Below are positions 62,715-64,000 of a DNA stretch of 64,000 bases, in pieces. Position 1 is the stretch's first letter. The number at the start of each line of letters is the position of its first letter. The DNA is taken from NCBI GenBank assembly GCA_026225945.1, contig JAMJFZ010002884.1, positions 1,240,001 through 1,304,000 of the forward strand. The letters are read 5' to 3'. The notes beneath the pieces are model-generated. The model was not told the DNA's origin. It did no database searches and saw only the letters and a program-made list of their open reading frames with translations. The DNA comes from Cricetomys ansorgei (taxonomy: Eukaryota; Chordata; Mammalia; Rodentia; Nesomyidae). Position numbers and translations under genes: made by a program.

Positions 62715-62886
62715 TTTCTTTTTTCTTTTTTTGTTGTTGTTTTGTTTTGTTTTTCAAGACAGGGTTTCTCTGTGTAATTCTGGCTGTCCTGGAGCTCCTT
62801 TATAGACTAGGATGGCCTTGAACACACAGAGATCCGCCTGCCTCTGCCTCCTGAGTGAAGGGATTAAAAGCATGTCCCAGCACTGA
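62715..62886 (-). repeat. B1 SINE with visible target-site duplication
   Basis: T-rich tail, TCAAGACAGGGTTTCTCTGT, AATTCTGGCTGTCCTGGAGC, ACACAGAGATCCGCCTGCCT and CTGCCTCCTGAGTGAAGGGA. The 11-base word ATATGATTCTT flanks it at 62704-62714 and 62893-62903. Among the least diverged SINEs in the window. Confidence 0.95.
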
Positions 62887-62891
62887 CTGGG

Positions 62892-62929
62892 AATATGATT
62901 CTTCATCATTAATATGATTCTTCATCATT
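62892..62929 (+). repeat. 19-base perfect tandem duplication
   Basis: AATATGATTCTTCATCATT occurs twice head to tail, directly after the B1. Confidence 0.98.
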
Positions 62930-64000
62930 AATCATGTTGATGGTGATTATCATACTCTTTAGTAAATTTCCTTGTGCTTTTCATATTTCCTTCATTTAAA
63001 TATGTTATCTCATTGGATCCTTAACAAATATGGATTAAATAAGACAGTAATGTTACCTGTGCTTTCATCTATAGAATGTTTTTACATCTTCTTAGAATGT
63101 TCTTATTTCGACTTGAATAACTCTCTTGCCTGTGCATACTATATACTTTTTCTTATTAAAATCTTAAGCATATCAATCATAGTGTTTTAAATTTATGATC
63201 TGATCATTCCAACCTCCTTGACTTACCAGGGTCTGGTTCGGATGCAGGCTGTATCTTTTATAGAACTGTGCATTTTGTCTTTTAGTTTAAAAATTGTCCT
63301 GCTATTTAACTTATTGTTGTTGTTGAATAGCAGGAATTATGTAGCAGCTAAGAAGAACTGTAGTAGACAGGTATTTTAATAATATTTACAACTTGTATCA
63401 TGGTTCTTGAGGATAACACTCCTTCCTGATGTGCCATAATGTGTGGGGCAAGTAAAATGGTATCTACCCCTAAGATTATTAGGCTTTTAGCTTTAGTGAA
63501 TCTGTGCTTTTGGGATGTGAACTTTACAAATATGGCTCATTCCCCACCCTTGTTTACTGCAGTGTGATCATAGGTGCCTAAAGTCAGACATTTCTTTTCC
63601 TCCAGTCTGGAACATGTTAAAATGGACATTATCCTTCCCCAGACGGGTTAGTATCCAAAATATTTCAACAACTTAGGTTCTGGTTAAACAGTTTCTCCTC
63701 AGGGCATGTCTTGTTGAGAAGAACAAAATGCTCTGGTATATTTCACAATGGTTCCTTTCCCCTCCTGCTGCTGATAACAGAAGTTGTTTTTTTTTCCCCC
63801 TGACCTCCTGGGAGGATCTGGATGAACACACCTGGTGGCAAAACTTCCAGAAATGTGGGTGTTCCAGTATGAGTGCCTCTCCCAGGAATTAGATCACACA
63901 TTTGTGCATAGTGAGCCTCTAGCAATTTATCAATTATAATTCAGGGTTTCCTAACCAGCTTCAGGTTTCCATGGTCTCCTCATGGGATTCAGGTTTGTTA

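Overview
The window is nuclear DNA from a myomorph, probably muroid, rodent. The evidence is the dense set of old rodent SINEs (B1, B2, B3/B4 and ID types), two rodent Lx-type L1 3' ends, two copies of the rodent URR1 transposon, abundant (GT)n/(CA)n and GATA microsatellites, and one vertebrate gene split by GT-AG introns. The SINEs are too diverged for me to decide between murid and cricetid. There is no prokaryotic, plasmid or phage content, and I found no new multi-gene system.

The only protein-coding gene I can support is the 5' part of angiomotin (Amot, X-linked in mammals), on the + strand. From 1 to about 29.8 kb there is gene-poor DNA made of repeats, microsatellites and a few unique blocks that may be regulatory. 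A CpG island at about 29.8-31.2 kb is the likely Amot promoter and first exon, with four CCAAT motifs in 53 bp, several GC boxes, an E-box and a CTCF-like site. A roughly 16.5-kb first intron follows, filled with MIR, L1M, B1/B2/B3 and URR1 copies. Coding exons lie at 47787-48658 (start codon of the long p130 form; LPTY and two PPEY motifs; the HVRSLS LATS site), 55032-55488 (Ser/Gln-rich part, internal start of p80, start of the coiled coil), 59351-59495 and 60520-60612 (coiled coil). The four exons splice in phase into about 522 codons; the rest of the gene lies beyond 64000.

Angiomotin ties the Hippo pathway to actin and cell junctions: its L/PPxY motifs bind WW domains of YAP1/TAZ and NEDD4-family ligases, and LATS phosphorylation at Ser175 controls its release from F-actin. 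All of these N-terminal motifs are intact here and lie at the residue numbers I know from the human protein.

The most notable non-genic observations are: a 34-bp perfect inverted repeat made by two compound microsatellites in intron 1; a homeodomain-motif-rich block near 17.1 kb; a CpG-retaining intronic block near 51.45 kb with a TEAD-like motif; the CCAAT array and CTCF-like site at the promoter; a MIR with a complete acceptor/donor pair; and long alternating purine-pyrimidine tracts. Repeat names come from remembered consensus sequences and were not confirmed by a search.
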